DNA of 6,570 nucleotides from an uncultured Lachnospiraceae bacterium. GTDB taxonomy: Bacteria > Bacillota > Clostridia > Lachnospirales > Lachnospiraceae. Numbering within the stretch: the stretch's first letter is position 1; each line of letters begins with the position of its first letter. A model generated the notes under the pieces. It did not search any database. It saw nothing but the letters and a program-made list of their open reading frames with translations, and was not told where the DNA came from. The stretch lies in the NCBI GenBank assembly GCA_902773445.1, contig CACYEU010000053.1, positions 1 to 6,570 of the forward strand, read 5' to 3'. A program made the translations under genes and the position numbers. This document shows, piece after piece, positions 5,593 to 6,570 of the stretch.

Positions 5593-6570
5593 ATGAAGAG
5601 ATGGAAAAAGAAGATCGCTATGATCGCTGCTGCAGCATTGGTATTTATGTCGATGGGGTTCTTCGGAGTAAACGCATATGCCCAGGAACATATTGTCATG
5701 GTGCGCGGCAAAAGCTTTCTGAACGAAAAAGCAAAAAGTGTACGCAGTTTTCCGGCTATAGGAGAGAGCATCGTGAAACCGGAAATCACAGTCATATCAA
5801 ACGATTACGGAGCAGGCTTATACTTTAATATCTCCGACAGCAGTTTAGACGGATGGTGGGAAAGACTTAAGGACGGCGGAAATGAACACAGCTACGCCGA
5901 TTGGGAGAAAAAGATTTCGGGAGAATTTACGGAGGGTTCCTGGAGATTTGTGAGCCAGATAAGAATTGACGACAACAGTCTGGCAGTCTTCGATGAAGGA
6001 CTCATGGTCACGGTGGACGGCGAATCGTGGGTCGTCAATGAAACTTCAAACAGTTATGCCTGGGTCCGCTCACCGATATACAAGGCAAAGGAGCAGATCA
6101 AAACCGTAACGGGACAAAGCTACGTGAACGCCCAGAAGACAAAACTGCGCGACATCCCGAAGAACGGCGGAAACATCATCGCACCGACAATCATCACACT
6201 GGAACCGGCAAGCGTCGGAATCCATTTTGAATCGCTTTATCCGGAAGGATACTGGTGCAGACTCAAGGATGGCAAGAGCGGATCTGAAGACGGAAACTGG
6301 GAACCCGTCGAATCGGGAAAATTCACCTCAGGAAAATGGAAATTCTATTGTGAGTTATGGCTCAGCTTCGATGGTTCCAATGATCTGGCTGACGAGCTGA
6401 GCGTCAAGGTAGACGGAGAGGACTGGACGGTTCGCAGTGTTTCGCGTATAGACGACAGAACATCTTTTGCAACTCTTTACTCACCGGTTATCGCAGTCGG
6501 CCAGCCGATCTACCGCCTCTATAACAAAAAGACAAAAGAACATCTCTGGACTTCACAGAAGAAAGAATAT
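5593..6570 (+). CDS. Secreted tandem-repeat protein with DUF5648-like C-terminal segment (3' end missing)
   Basis: The open frame reads through 326 codons without a stop to the window end. Residues 1-30 are a clear signal peptide: MKRWKKK, a hydrophobic core, then a cleavage site after AYA (28-30). Two tandem units follow, about residues 37-163 and 172-299. Each opens V-x-G-[KQ]-S-[FY]-[LV]-N, contains W/Y-x-R-L-K-D-G, G-x-F-T-x-G-x-W-[RK]-F and V-x-V-D-G-E-x-W-x-V, and closes at S-P-[IV]. At 306-326 PIYRLYNKKTKEHLWTS resembles the opening of DUF5648-type repeats (YRLYN...EH...T) common in secreted Bacillota proteins. No enzyme motif is visible, so a surface or adhesive role is only a guess. 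There is a 33-bp gap after the YitT gene. Ile ATA and Arg AGA codons seem commoner than in the genes to the left, a mild difference only. Confidence 0.85.
   Translation, partial: MKRWKKKIAMIAAAALVFMSMGFFGVNAYAQEHIVMVRGKSFLNEKAKSVRSFPAIGESIVKPEITVISNDYGAGLYFNISDSSLDGWWERLKDGGNEHSYADWEKKISGEFTEGSWRFVSQIRIDDNSLAVFDEGLMVTVDGESWVVNETSNSYAWVRSPIYKAKEQIKTVTGQSYVNAQKTKLRDIPKNGGNIIAPTIITLEPASVGIHFESLYPEGYWCRLKDGKSGSEDGNWEPVESGKFTSGKWKFYCELWLSFDGSNDLADELSVKVDGEDWTVRSVSRIDDRTSFATLYSPVIAVGQPIYRLYNKKTKEHLWTSQKKEY
5701..6081 (+). repeat. Tandem protein repeat unit 1
   Basis: This encodes residues 37-163 of the secreted protein. Landmarks are VRGKSFLN, WWERLKDG, GEFTEGSWRF, VTVDGESWVV and VRSPIY, each with a counterpart in unit 2 at an offset of 132-137 residues. 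The DNA is well diverged, so this is an old duplication. Confidence 0.75.
6106..6489 (+). repeat. Tandem protein repeat unit 2
   Basis: This encodes residues 172-299 of the secreted protein. Landmarks are VTGQSYVN, YWCRLKDG, GKFTSGKWKF, VKVDGEDWTV and LYSPVI, matching unit 1 in the same order. Confidence 0.75.
6508..6570 (+). other. Start of a DUF5648-like segment, cut by window edge
   Basis: Residues 306-326 read IYRLYNKKTKEHLWTS and onward. The Y-R-L-Y-N, then E-H, then aromatic-T pattern is the familiar opening of DUF5648-type repeats. Only about 21 residues are visible, so the assignment is by motif. Confidence 0.6.

Noticed and set aside
5593..6570. Secreted repeat gene as recently acquired DNA
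   Set aside because: The codon shift (more ATA and AGA) is mild, and there are no mobile-element remnants, flanking repeats or tRNA genes.

Overview
The window looks like chromosomal DNA of a low-to-mid G+C Gram-positive bacterium (Bacillota). The evidence is the purine-rich Shine-Dalgarno sites (AAAGGAGG, GGGGAGA), two TTG starts backed by strong ribosome sites, and a gene set (DUF4358, DHHW, YitT, DUF5648-like repeats) typical of gut or oral Clostridia and Erysipelotrichia. The family or genus cannot be fixed from sequence alone. No phage, transposon, CRISPR, tRNA or rRNA sequence was seen.

Layout: (1) At the left edge, on the minus strand, is the N-terminal 130 codons of a hexameric-type glutamate dehydrogenase (gdhA). 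(2) A 146-bp divergent intergenic region (392-537) holds candidate promoters for gdhA and one good promoter for the rightward genes. (3) A tight plus-strand operon follows: an SGNH hydrolase-like membrane-anchored protein (538-1398), a membrane-anchored DUF4358 protein (1424-1948), an MBOAT acyltransferase of the AlgI type (1972-3330), an AlgX/AlgJ-like DHHW protein (3350-4690), and a YitT-family membrane protein (4687-5559). Gaps are 19-25 bp and the last pair overlaps by 4 bp. (4) A separate ribosome site precedes a secreted protein (5593 to beyond the window) built of two tandem repeats of about 130 residues, then the start of a DUF5648-like segment.

The first four operon genes read as an envelope O-acylation machine. 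The MBOAT would take an acyl group from a cytoplasmic donor and bring it across the membrane. It ends exactly in F-M-Y-A-A-F, which resembles the tyrosine-containing C-terminal acyl-shuttle hexapeptide known from DltX and from some MBOAT proteins. The DHHW protein (Asp210/His212/Ser330) or the SGNH protein (Ser108/Asp247/His250) would then pass the acyl group to, or remove it from, an extracellular glycan. The DUF4358 protein, sitting in the middle, is a candidate accessory subunit of unknown role. The window contains no glycosyltransferase or polymer synthesis gene, so the acceptor cannot be named.

The upstream gene of the operon also appears to be leaderless: its best promoter places the transcription start at, or next to, the preferred ATG.
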